Part shown: piece after piece, positions 13,908 to 21,278 of the stretch
How positions within the stretch are numbered: position 1 is the stretch's first letter
Layout: each line of letters starts with the position of its first letter
DNA from: Deltaproteobacteria bacterium CG_4_8_14_3_um_filter_43_13
Lineage (GTDB): Bacteria > Desulfobacterota > UBA8473
Direction of reading: 5' to 3'
Length of the DNA: 21,279 nucleotides
Assembly (NCBI GenBank): GCA_002782605.1
Contig: PFIF01000249.1
Span: 1 to 21,279 of the forward strand
The notes under the pieces: generated by a model
Database searches by the model: none
What the model was told of the DNA's origin: nothing
What the model saw: the letters and a program-made list of their open reading frames with translations, nothing else
Translations under genes and position numbers: made by a program

Positions 13908-14240
13908 ATGAAAACAATAACAATACATTTCAGTTTGCATTTACCGGCAAAGCTAAGAAGAAAGAAAAAGTGGTTTCTTGCCTCCTGCCCGATTTTAGAC
14001 GTTCATTCCCAGGGCGAAACGGAAGAACAAGCTAAAAAGAACCTTGCCGAAGCTCTTACCCTTTTTTTTATATCCTGCCATGAACGAGGCACTCTTGACG
14101 CTGTTTTAAAAGAATACGGTTTTACTCCTATTCAACCTTCTGTGTATGAAAAAACACCAACCATATCTGGCATCGAATATATTGACGTTCCGATTCCCTT
14201 TTACGTCAATATGAATAATCGTCAACGATGCCACGCGTAA
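13908..14240 (+). CDS. hicB: HicB-like antitoxin
   Basis: This 110-aa protein has the HicB fold in its first 70 residues: a beta strand (KTITIHFSL), the segment WFLASCPILDVHSQGETEEQAKKNLAEALTLFF, then ERGTLDAVLKEYGF. The HicB pattern of a strand, 'G.T..EA..N..EAL' and a helix is plain. The tail (IEYIDVPIPFYV) may hold the toxin-binding part; I see no added DNA-binding domain. ATG 13908 is chosen because the upstream ATG lies inside the promoter, and AAGGA at 13890 could serve as the ribosome site. The toxin gene overlaps its 3' end by 13 bases. HicB neutralises HicA and usually represses the operon, so the consensus promoter would be under its control. Confidence 0.78.
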   Translation: MKTITIHFSLHLPAKLRRKKKWFLASCPILDVHSQGETEEQAKKNLAEALTLFFISCHERGTLDAVLKEYGFTPIQPSVYEKTPTISGIEYIDVPIPFYVNMNNRQRCHA

Positions 14241-14461
14241 CACCGGTCAACTGGAAAGTCCTTGAGTGTATATTCCTGAAAGACGGCTTTGTGTTCGACC
14301 GGCAAGTAGGTGATCATCGTTCCTATGTTAAACCAGGCATTGCCAGACCTGTCGTTATCCCCACTTATAAAGGAATAGATACTGATATTATCCTGTCCAA
14401 TATGCGCACTGCTAGGATGTCCCGCGAACGATATTTTGCACTTCTGAAAATGTGCAAGTAG
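14228..14461 (+). CDS. hicA: HicA-like mRNA interferase toxin
   Basis: This 77-aa protein matches the small HicA toxin. The catalytic His region is GDHRSYVKPG with H30, following a lysine-rich dsRBD-like start (WKVLECIFLKDGFVF), and the last half has the VVIPTYKGIDTDIILSNMRT segment. HicA is a ribosome-independent RNA-cleaving toxin. Its start lies inside hicB (overlap of 13 bases), so translation is coupled with the antitoxin made first. The length is within the usual range for the family. Confidence 0.8.
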   Translation: MPRVTPVNWKVLECIFLKDGFVFDRQVGDHRSYVKPGIARPVVIPTYKGIDTDIILSNMRTARMSRERYFALLKMCK

Positions 14462-14622
14462 CCCGTCTCGTCGCCGAAGATTTAAGGTTCTTTCGTAAAA
14501 AAGTTGAAGCAGGCGCCGCGGTACAGGGGTTAAGAAAAAAGCGCATCGGATTTAAGCTTATTTCAGCTAAAAGGCCTTCTTATTTAATTTATCGATCATT
14601 TAGTTCAGGAAGGACCGTCTGA
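14452..14622 (+). CDS. Possible 56-aa open frame after hicA
   Basis: A GTG-started frame overlaps the end of hicA and reads VQVARLVAEDLRFFRKKVEAG and on to GRTV, with normal codon character and a basic middle section. I do not recognise a family. There is no clear ribosome site. It may be a fragment of a larger gene or noise, and I list it only because the stretch otherwise lacks a gene. Confidence 0.22.
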   Translation: MQVARLVAEDLRFFRKKVEAGAAVQGLRKKRIGFKLISAKRPSYLIYRSFSSGRTV

Positions 14623-14669
14623 TTAATAAATTGCCCATCTCATAATGACGTTTCACAGGAGGGATACTG

Positions 14670-14882
14670 ATGGATATCTGGGAAAACCGGCGGGGAGAGA
14701 TCGTCATCCTGGCCGTTCATGGCAAGCTCGATGTTGCAACCTTGCCGCTCTTTGAAGAGCGGGTCCGCCCCATGCTGGACAGGGGAGAACGGCTCTTTCT
14801 GGTCGATTTTGCCCACCTTGATTATGTCAGCAGCGCCGGGAATATCCAATCGTGCTTGTCGCGGCATGATACGATTCTATAG
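14670..14882 (+). pseudogene. Truncated STAS-domain protein (anti-sigma antagonist-like)
   Basis: The first 57 residues are a good STAS domain start: a strand (GEIVILAVHGKLD), a helix (LPLFEERVRPMLDRG) and the segment LFLVDFAHLDYVSSAG, in which the Ser pair S54/S55 is where SpoIIAA-like antagonists are phosphorylated. After residue 57 the sequence changes abruptly into NIQSCLSRHDTIL and stops. A full STAS domain needs about 40 more residues with two further strand-helix units. The junction falls where the opposite strand begins to read as the start of a REP-associated transposase (see 14835-14867). An AGGAGG site precedes the ATG. The product is unlikely to fold normally. Confidence 0.72.
14835..14867 (-). 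mobile_element. 5' fragment of a RAYT (REP-associated) transposase gene
   Basis: On the minus strand an ATG at 14867 reads MPRQARLDIPG, the characteristic beginning of the REP-associated tyrosine transposase (Y1_Tnp) family. The bases before it (GAATCGTATC) also look familiar as the leader of such genes. After these eleven codons the sequence becomes the antisense of the STAS gene, so only the first codons remain. The junction sits at CCGGG, shared by both partners, as expected for joining at short homology. The rest of the transposase is missing. Confidence 0.6.
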
Positions 14883-14949
14883 AAAAACCGACTGACTGTT
14901 AAGTAATTTATTAATTAGAAACAACGTCCTCAAATACTCCCTTTCAAAA

Positions 14950-14986
14950 ACCACCGAGTTGTTGGCGGTCAGGTAGAGTGGTTAGC
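14950..14986 (-). repeat. Partial attC-like site after the 57-aa gene
   Basis: On the minus strand the 57-aa gene ends inside AGCTAACCACTCTACCTGAC, which resembles the left halves of the other palindromes in this region. A small stem AACCAC/GTGGTT follows. No right half ending in GTT(A/C)GGC is seen, so it is incomplete or decayed. Confidence 0.35.
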
Positions 14987-15155
14987 TTCCGGTTGCTTTT
15001 AAAAGCCGTTTTGGAAGTAAAGAAACAACAGGATGTCCACAATCCTTTTCTTTCTTTTTGAGATCGGCGCAAATTGCCTTCAAATTATAATTAAATTTGG
15101 CTGCATGCGCTTCGCGAACCTTTCTGATTTCTTCAACAATTGGGTCTTTTTTCAT
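14982..15155 (-). CDS. Small partner protein of a PIN-domain toxin gene
   Basis: This 57-aa protein begins MKKDPIVEEIRKVREAHAAK, continues with FNYNLKAICADLKKKEKD, and ends in PVVSLLPKRLLKATGS. I recall small proteins with this pattern next to PIN-domain genes, but no function is established to my knowledge. It may be the antitoxin or an accessory. Its ATG lies 2 bases after the stop of the decayed PIN gene. The stop codon falls within the attC-like sequence. The frame is intact although the neighbour is broken. Too short for simple gene finding, it is supported by codon character and context. Confidence 0.55.
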   Translation of the reverse strand: MKKDPIVEEIRKVREAHAAKFNYNLKAICADLKKKEKDCGHPVVSLLPKRLLKATGS

Positions 15156-15157
15156 GT

Positions 15158-15625
15158 TTATTCCTCTTCAAGCTCCTCTGGCGAGCATATTACAGGGCAT
15201 TCATACCCATTTTCTTCAGCAAACTTGGCAATTCCTTTTATCATTTTTGCGTTATTGATGTGATGAAAGTTCCAAGTCACAAGAAAATCCATGCCGTTGA
15301 TGATAGCTAAAGCAATATGCAAAGCATCCTCAGAGTGACTGGAATCAGACCGACTTTTACCAACGCTGCTGCAAGTTCTTCAGCCTCATCCGTTATTTCC
15401 AGCACTGGCATTCCTTCGATAGCCTTCAATCGGCTCGCTGCTGCGATAGCCCCCCCCGCTTGCTTCTTCTAAGACCAGTGCTGATATGTATGTGTCAAAC
15501 TGATTCAAACTTTCTTCCCACCATTCCCGAGTGACTTGTTGTCGAGCCGCCGTCACAATGTCTCGGCTCGGTCAATTCGTATAATAACTGACAACGCTCG
15601 TTTCAATATAAATTTTTGGTTTCAT
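15158..15625 (-). pseudogene. Decayed PIN-domain (VapC-like) toxin gene
   Basis: Read on the minus strand the gene begins MKPKIYIETSVVSYYTN, the standard PIN start with its catalytic Asp/Glu region, and then has an in-frame TGA at codon 18 (15572-15574). It resumes with PSRDIVTAARQQVTREWWEE. A second break lies in a run of eight G/C bases (15450-15457). Seven would restore the frame, giving AIAAASRLKAIEGMPVLEIT. A third shift near 15331-15345 restores SEDALHIALAIINGMDFLVT, which holds the C-terminal acidic residues, and then NFHHINNAKMIKGIAKF. At about 155 codons its length is normal. With three separate breaks it is inactive. It is paired with the 57-aa gene. Confidence 0.75.
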
Positions 15626-15674
15626 GATTCTCTATAAATGACGATTCATAACTGAATTCTGGAAGCTAATGCAG

Positions 15675-15749
15675 AGATAACCCGCCGGGCCGGAGATGGT
15701 CCCAAAATCCCCGAAGGAGTTCCCTGTCGGGTTGATTAACTGGTTAGCC
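15675..15749 (-). repeat. attC-like palindrome after the brnTA unit
   Basis: On the minus strand the antitoxin stop codon TAA lies inside GGCTAACCAGTTAATCAACC, the left half. The other end reads CGGCGGGTTATCTC. Pairing includes AACCCG/CGGGTT and a short inner GGG/CCC with a mismatch between them. The left half is close to that after hicA (20911). The right half departs from the others. Confidence 0.45.
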
Positions 15750-16031
15750 GGTCATTTTTTCTGTCTCTACCAAAGTCCCATTAACGAACTTATGAATAAT
15801 GCTCGAAACGTACGTCTGGTACGGTAAGCCTTCCTTGACCGCCTTTCTCTGTAATTCAACAAGGTCTCTTTCGGAAATCCGTATGTTTAGCCTCTTGTCT
15901 TTTCTCAAGGTGTTCCGTGCATACTCCATCAGTTCCTTCTTTCTTTTTGAAAAGTCTGTGACTGGAACCCATTCGCCTTTCTCGAAACTCTCAAGAATTT
16001 CCTTTTCTTCTTTAGACAGTTTTGTTTTCAT
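15744..16031 (-). CDS. CopG/BrnA-like antitoxin
   Basis: This protein of about 95 residues is a ribbon-helix-helix antitoxin. Features are an N-terminal linker (LSKEEKEILESFEKGEW), a basic middle, and the strand-helix-helix KRLNIRISERDLVELQRKAV followed by GLPYQTYVSSIIHKFVNG. Antitoxins of this type bind the operon's operator and block the toxin. I choose ATG 16031, which has GGAG 8 bases upstream; a TTG at 16043 would add four residues. It overlaps the end of the toxin gene, as usual for toxin-first BrnTA pairs. The stop codon lies inside the following palindrome. Confidence 0.78.
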   Translation of the reverse strand: MKTKLSKEEKEILESFEKGEWVPVTDFSKRKKELMEYARNTLRKDKRLNIRISERDLVELQRKAVKEGLPYQTYVSSIIHKFVNGTLVETEKMTG

Positions 16032-16305
16032 GTTTTTCTCCAAGGTATTTCTCTGTCGCCTTCCTGCTCGGGATAATCGTTTTCAGGAACAGTTCTCCCT
16101 CATCCTCGACGTAGGGGACAAGATAAGCGTAGTTATCAATTCCGATAACCATAATGCATTGGCCAGTATATTTCTGCTGGTTGGGGTGTAGATAGTCATC
16201 AAGCACGTCGCCGTTTTCGATGTGAAAAACCAGATCCTCAAAACATATCCCCCTTGACTCTTTAAGCGATTGGCTTTTTTCCGTATTCCAATTAAGGCGT
16301 TTCAT
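16012..16305 (-). CDS. BrnT-like ribonuclease toxin
   Basis: This 97-aa protein has the BrnT-type layout: WNTEKSQSLKESRGICFEDL with the FED motif, a central strand pair ending QCIMVIGIDNYAYLVPYV, and the conserved C-terminal FLKTIIPSRKATEKYL. Proteins of this family are RelE-fold ribonucleases that form a 2:2 complex with their antitoxin. The ATG at 16305 sits 8 bases from the -10 element, so there is no room for a Shine-Dalgarno leader; translation probably starts on a leaderless or nearly leaderless mRNA. The antitoxin gene overlaps downstream. Confidence 0.78.
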   Translation of the reverse strand: MKRLNWNTEKSQSLKESRGICFEDLVFHIENGDVLDDYLHPNQQKYTGQCIMVIGIDNYAYLVPYVEDEGELFLKTIIPSRKATEKYLGEKHENKTV

Positions 16306-16313
16306 TACTTACT

Positions 16314-16342
16314 ATTTTATCACATTGTGTGCATTTTGGCAA
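16314..16342 (-). promoter_or_regulatory. Promoter and operator-like dyad of the brnTA unit
   Basis: On the minus strand TTGCCA (16342-16337) and TAAAAT (16319-16314) are 17 bases apart. The predicted start lies at or within two bases of the ATG (16305). Between the hexamers is a small dyad, CACA/TGTG (16321-16329), that may be the operator. Confidence 0.5.
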
Positions 16343-16367
16343 CAGAGAAAAATTGTCTTCCATCTGC

Positions 16368-16423
16368 GGCTAATGTTCCGGTTCAGCGGCGGCTGTAAGC
16401 CATCCGCTGGAACCGGTGTTGGC
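16368..16423 (-). repeat. attC-like hairpin downstream of katG
   Basis: The arms CCGGTTCAGCGG (16378-16389) and CCGCTGGAACCGG (16404-16416) pair except for one extra C, the sort of unpaired base that marks attC stems. On the minus strand the left half reads GCCAACACCGGTTCCAGCGG and the right half GCTGAACCGGAACATTAGCC. The right end has ATTAGCC where the attC core would be GTTAGCC. It may double as the katG terminator. Confidence 0.5.
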
Positions 16424-16475
16424 TGAGCATTTTTTGCCGCCCTGTCAGAAACCCTCGAAGACGTTTATGCTGTGA

Positions 16476-18671
<2,196 letters not shown>

Positions 18672-18708
18672 TTCTGCTTTCCTTTCCTCTCAGGTTAGGG
18701 TCTGTACA

Positions 18709-18778
18709 GCTAACGAAAAGCTCACCGGCGGCAATGTAGCGTAGCGGAGTTGCCATCCGGTGCAGTGCCTTGTTCGGC
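18709..18778 (-). repeat. attC-like palindrome between phd-like gene and katG
   Basis: On the minus strand this 70-base site starts GCCGAACAAGGCACTGCACC and ends GGTGAGCTTTTCGTTAGC. The stem pairs CACCGG/CCGGTG and, further in, GGCAA/TTGCC, with unpaired bases between. The end AAC/GTT also pairs. This is the best match in the window to the attC architecture (R''-L''-L'-R'). Confidence 0.6.
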
Positions 18779-18994
18779 TATACTTTCTCTTGAATCCTTT
18801 ATAGCTTCAAGGATATCCTGAGTGGTAGCTTTGGTTTTTATGCCGGGGATATCAAAAGGGGATTTTGGAGTTTTTTTGAAGATAATTGTAAATGTTTCTC
18901 CGCCTCGCCTTTTTATAATCACATCTTCCTCACGGGCGATATTAAGAACCTCAGCGAAACGCTGTCTTGCTTCGGAATATGTATAGACTTTCAT
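18722..18994 (-). CDS. Phd/YefM-like antitoxin
   Basis: This 90-aa protein starts MKVYTYSEARQRFAEVLNIA and continues with REEDVIIKRRGGETFTIIF, the typical Phd/YefM N-terminal DNA-binding domain. A helix (TTQDILEAIKDSRES) follows. The last eighteen residues (from about 73) are encoded by the attC-like site, so the natural tail has been set or replaced by that sequence; the stop lies inside it. It follows the PIN toxin gene by 5 bases, an inverted order, since the antitoxin usually comes first in Phd-type pairs. It should neutralise the toxin and repress the promoter at 19397-19424. Confidence 0.75.
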   Translation of the reverse strand: MKVYTYSEARQRFAEVLNIAREEDVIIKRRGGETFTIIFKKTPKSPFDIPGIKTKATTQDILEAIKDSRESIAEQGTAPDGNSATLHCRR

Positions 18995-18999
18995 AATAT

Positions 19000-19389
19000 T
19001 TACTCCATAACTTGAATGCCGATTTTCTGGGCAATTCCTTTCATCTGCCGATCAAGAGTTAATAATGGGCTACGTAAGTTAAGAGCACATTCCAAAAAAT
19101 AGGCATCGTATGCATATATGTTGTATTGAGTTGCTATATTTAAAGCCGCTCCGATATCGATCCGCCGCAAATCGACTGGAATATGCTGAACTATAGCCCA
19201 CGCCAAAATAACCTCGTCAGCCTTTAATGCATTTCTTTTCATCATTGCCGTTAATGCGTTACCAATTTCAAATGGCAACACTTCGGGTGCAACCAGATCG
19301 TGTCCTTCAGTAAGACGGATTATCATGTCCTTTTCAGGCTCATTTAAAGCCACTGCGATAAACGTATTTGTGTCTGCAACAATTCTCAT
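19000..19389 (-). CDS. VapC-like PIN-domain ribonuclease toxin
   Basis: This 129-aa protein keeps all four acidic PIN residues: D6 (VADTNTF), E41 (PFEIGNAL), D95 (YAYDAYFLECA) and D113 (TLDRQM). VapC toxins cleave tRNA or rRNA with a metal-dependent active site. The ATG at 19389 comes directly after the promoter, with no ribosome site, so it would be translated from a leaderless mRNA. A perfect palindrome GTACAATTGTAC covers the -10. It is paired with the Phd-like protein downstream. Confidence 0.82.
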   Translation of the reverse strand: MRIVADTNTFIAVALNEPEKDMIIRLTEGHDLVAPEVLPFEIGNALTAMMKRNALKADEVILAWAIVQHIPVDLRRIDIGAALNIATQYNIYAYDAYFLECALNLRSPLLTLDRQMKGIAQKIGIQVME

Positions 19390-19391
19390 GC

Positions 19392-19424
19392 GTACAATTG
19401 TACTTTATGTTTATTTTTTGTCAA
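19392..19424 (-). promoter_or_regulatory. Promoter with palindromic operator, vapC-phd unit
   Basis: On the minus strand TTGACA (19424-19419) and TACAAT (19402-19397) are 16 bases apart. The perfect 12-bp palindrome GTACAATTGTAC (19392-19403) overlaps the -10 and could be the repressor site. The predicted start is about 19390, the base before the ATG. The -35 lies directly after the GTTAGGC of the preceding palindrome. Confidence 0.62.
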
Positions 19425-19553
19425 GCCTAACGACAAAATCAGCGGCGGGCGGGTTAGAATGAAGAATAATCAATAAACCACCACGCTGATTATTTCGACG
19501 GACTATCAAAAACCGCAGTATCCAGCCCGTCCGTCTTCATGCCATGGTTCGAT
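19425..19553 (-). repeat. attC-like site after higA-like gene
   Basis: On the minus strand the site begins ATCGAACCATGGCATGAAGA, just after the stop, and ends GCTGATTTTGTCGTTAGGC. It contains the stems GACGGAC/GTCCGTC and AATCAGCG/CGCTGATT. At 129 bases it is long but within the known range for attC sites. Its right end matches that of the site at 20859 at 17 of 19 positions. Confidence 0.5.
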
Positions 19554-19557
19554 GTGA

Positions 19558-19845
19558 TTATCTTATTTCAATGAATATTTCAGGATGATGTTCAGCAATG
19601 CGTAAAAGAGATTTTGCTGGGCCTTGAGGCCTTCTTCTTCCTTGCTCCCAATCTTGAATCGTGCGAGGGCTAACGCCCATTAAGCTGGCAAAAGCAGACT
19701 GTGATAATTTTAACTTCTTTCTAATGATTTTTGCGGGAGAAGGTTCATTCAAATTCCAAGTATTTAATTCAATATCCCCCTTTTTAAATCGCTTAATCTC
19801 TTTTATTCCTTCCAATATTTCTTGACCGATATTTCGATCACTCAT
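19558..19845 (-). CDS. HigA-like helix-turn-helix antitoxin
   Basis: This 95-aa protein has an XRE-type helix-turn-helix (KLKLSQSAFASLMGVSPRTIQDWEQGRRRP) after an N-terminal stretch with KIIRKK. This is typical of HigA/RelB-like antitoxins that pair with RelE-fold toxins. I start it at 19845, where GGAGG lies 9 bases upstream, rather than at a TTG at 19863. It overlaps the toxin gene by a few bases. It should bind the promoter palindrome at 20161-20175. Confidence 0.82.
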   Translation of the reverse strand: MSDRNIGQEILEGIKEIKRFKKGDIELNTWNLNEPSPAKIIRKKLKLSQSAFASLMGVSPRTIQDWEQGRRRPQGPAKSLLRIAEHHPEIFIEIR

Positions 19846-20149
19846 TTTCAATTTCCTCCGCAATCTTTTTTAAAACATGGCCGGGAATTGTTGCCTTTTC
19901 ACTCTTGGAATATAGGGTAAGCAGCCAGATTTCCTTAACCGATTTTTTCCAATAATACATGACCCTTATCCCACCGCTTTTCCCTTTCCCTTCCGGAGCC
20001 CATCTAACCTTCCGAACTCCCCCACTTCCACGAACAATATCCCCGGCATCAGGATAAATAAGTAGATACCATTGAAGTGCCCGATATTCATCATCGTTTA
20101 AATATTTCGGCAACAATTTTGTGAATATGGTTGTCTCAATGAATATCAT
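19838..20149 (-). CDS. RelE/HigB-like toxin
   Basis: This 103-aa protein begins MIFIETTIFTKLLPKYLNDD and belongs to the RelE-fold group. The middle has GSGGVRKVRWAPEGKGKSGG with several Arg/Lys residues typical of the RNA-contacting face, followed by IRVMYYW and LLTLYSKSEK. The ATG at 20149 is one or two bases from the predicted transcription start, giving a leaderless mRNA. An in-frame TTG at 20185 cannot be the start because it lies in the -35 hexamer. It is cotranscribed with the HigA-like antitoxin. Confidence 0.8.
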   Translation of the reverse strand: MIFIETTIFTKLLPKYLNDDEYRALQWYLLIYPDAGDIVRGSGGVRKVRWAPEGKGKSGGIRVMYYWKKSVKEIWLLTLYSKSEKATIPGHVLKKIAEEIENE

Positions 20150-20156
20150 ATTGGAT

Positions 20157-20185
20157 ACTGTACGGCATTGCCGTATAAATGTCAA
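20157..20185 (-). promoter_or_regulatory. Promoter with palindromic operator, higBA-like unit
   Basis: On the minus strand TTGACA (20185-20180) and TACAGT (20162-20157) are 17 bases apart. The 15-base palindrome TACGGCATTGCCGTA (20161-20175) fills the spacer and touches the -10; it is a good candidate for HigA binding. The predicted start is near 20150. Confidence 0.62.
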
Positions 20186-20204
20186 CGATTATTTAGGTGG
20201 CATC

Positions 20205-20316
20205 GAATGCGGCAGTTGAGCAGTGCCCCGGAGGGGCAATCTGTCTCGAACTCCTGGTTCTCCCCGCAGCGGAGCGGAGGGGAGGTTCAGGAGTTCGCTG
20301 CTCAACTGCCGCATTC
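20205..20316. repeat. Nested palindrome with 19-bp perfect arms
   Basis: The outer arms (20205-20223 and 20298-20316, starting GAATGCGGCAGTTGAGCAG) are perfectly complementary over 19 bases. Inside lie a second perfect pair (20247-20256, CGAACTCCTG; 20288-20297) and a third, CTCCCC/GGGGAG (20260-20265, 20279-20284). A separate small hairpin, TGCCCC/GGGGCA (20224-20238), sits in the left arm only. Another hairpin, TTCTCCCC/GGGGAGAA, follows at about 20314-20340. No gene is encoded. It adjoins the attC-like site at 20335-20405. Confidence 0.7.
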
Positions 20317-20334
20317 TCCCCGAGCGGAGCGAGG

Positions 20335-20405
20335 GGAGAACGATGAAGTCACCGGCCGGTGTGAAGCGCAGCGAATCACCGGTCCGGTGAACTGATAGGT
20401 TCGGC
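20335..20405 (-). repeat. attC-like palindrome after the unknown gene
   Basis: On the minus strand the site starts GCCGAACCTATCAGTTCACC and ends GGTGACTTCATCGTTCTCC. It contains two local palindromes, TCACCGG/CCGGTGA around one base and CACCGGCCGGTG, which also pair with each other. The right core GTTCTCC departs from GTTAGGC. Confidence 0.5.
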
Positions 20406-20413
20406 TTCATCCA

Positions 20414-20836
20414 TCAGCCTGTAAGATAAACAGCGGATGTGTCGAAAGCCTCTTCCGGTGTGCCTTGCCACTTGCCGGTGTTAAAAATGCAAGGCTCATA
20501 CCTCTCATGGCTATATGTATAAAAGGCCATCGACCACCTGTTCTCATCACCGAAAAATCGTAGACGACATAAATGCGTTGGGGTATTCCGTAAACGCTCG
20601 ATATGCTCTTTACGAGATTCACCAAACAACTTGGAGTTGAAATTTTTGGGAACGTAAGGCTCGGTAAAGGCATCAATGTAACAAAACTGTCCGCGAAATC
20701 GCACTTCGATCCTGTTGTACTTTCCCGCATAGTTCTTTTCGGCATAAGCTAAGATACGCTCTATAATCCTCGGCTTGATGGCTTCCGGGATTACCTTGCC
20801 TCCTGACTGAAGATCATAAACCCACATCTTTCGCAT
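20414..20836 (-). CDS. Uncharacterised 140-aa protein
   Basis: I do not recognise a named family, but the sequence looks like a well-kept soluble protein. Features in order are MRKMWVYDLQSGGKVIPEAI, a basic helix (RIIERILAYAEKNYAGKYN), strand-rich RFRGQFCYIDAFTEPYVP, then EHIERLRNTPTHLCRLRFFG, YTYSHERYEPCIFN and GTPEEAFDTSAVYLTG at the end. I recall similar proteins elsewhere but no function. The ATG at 20836 has AGGTGG upstream; a GTG at 20848 is an alternative. It is a solitary gene with no visible promoter of its own, flanked by two attC-like palindromes, the position of a lone cassette gene. Confidence 0.7.
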   Translation of the reverse strand: MRKMWVYDLQSGGKVIPEAIKPRIIERILAYAEKNYAGKYNRIEVRFRGQFCYIDAFTEPYVPKNFNSKLFGESRKEHIERLRNTPTHLCRLRFFGDENRWSMAFYTYSHERYEPCIFNTGKWQGTPEEAFDTSAVYLTG

Positions 20837-20858
20837 AGATCTTTCCACCTCATTACTT

Positions 20859-20917
20859 GGCCGAACGGCAAAATCAGCCGCGAGTGTAACGAGTCGGCTG
20901 GATTGCCTGGTTATGCC
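20859..20917 (-). repeat. attC-like palindrome after hicA
   Basis: On the minus strand it starts GGCATAACCAGGCAATCCAG, with the hicA stop codon TAA inside, and ends GCTGATTTTGCCGTTCGGC. The inner stem CAGCCG/CGGCTG and outer GGCA/TGCC are separated by unpaired bases, as expected of an attC. The centre reads CGAGTGTAACGAGT. Confidence 0.58.
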
Positions 20918-21084
20918 AATTCTTTTATTATGTGCTTTGCAAGGTTCTCGTCTATTTCATCATGCCTTGGGACAGGCTGTTTCTTGCCAGTTTTCTGATT
21001 TCTATACAGATCGTGACGGGCACCGTGCCTTACGAGTGTGCATCCGGCAGATGATATTTTCTTTATCAGTTCTTTTCTCTTCAT
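20911..21084 (-). CDS. hicA: HicA-like toxin (second pair)
   Basis: This 57-aa protein is a short HicA: MKRKELIKKISSAGCTLVRH, then GARHDLYRNQKTGKKQPVPRH with the catalytic His H24, and a C-terminal helix LAKHIIKELA. HicA degrades mRNA. It overlaps the HicB stop by four bases (ATGA), so translation is coupled with the antitoxin first. Its TAA stop forms part of the next palindrome. It is too short for an ordinary length cut-off but is convincing on motif and overlap. Confidence 0.82.
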   Translation of the reverse strand: MKRKELIKKISSAGCTLVRHGARHDLYRNQKTGKKQPVPRHDEIDENLAKHIIKELA

Positions 21085-21278
21085 ACATTCATGGCAAGTT
21101 CTTTGATTTCGTGCTTCTCTGGGACGTCCTCCAGGGTCATCAGCGCGTAGGCATCCTTCATGTTATCTTCAAGTTCTTCCAGTGTCTCGCCTTGTGTCAT
21201 TATTTCTGGATGTTCGAGGAGTTTTCCCACCCAGAATTTCTCGCCTTTCCAATAGATCATTTTTAACTTTGTTTCCAT
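21081..21278 (-). CDS. hicB: HicB-like antitoxin (second pair)
   Basis: This 65-aa protein carries the HicB strand-helix pattern: KMIYWKGEKFWVGKLLEHPE, then MTQGETLEELEDNMKDAYAL with the typical G-E-T-x-E-E-L-x-x-N. The tail TLEDVPEKHEIKELAMNV has no added DNA-binding domain, so it is a short form. The ATG lies at the window edge (21278), so the start is complete but its promoter and ribosome site lie outside. It is coupled with hicA. Confidence 0.78.
   Translation of the reverse strand: METKLKMIYWKGEKFWVGKLLEHPEIMTQGETLEELEDNMKDAYALMTLEDVPEKHEIKELAMNV

Noticed and set aside
15033..16191. Plus-strand frames at 15033-15263 and 15799-16191
   Set aside because: They are antisense to the small partner and PIN genes and to brnTA, which have clear family motifs on the minus strand.
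20168..20410. Open frames on both strands through the palindromic region
   Set aside because: They are by-products of inverted repeats, with low-complexity peptides and no start signals.
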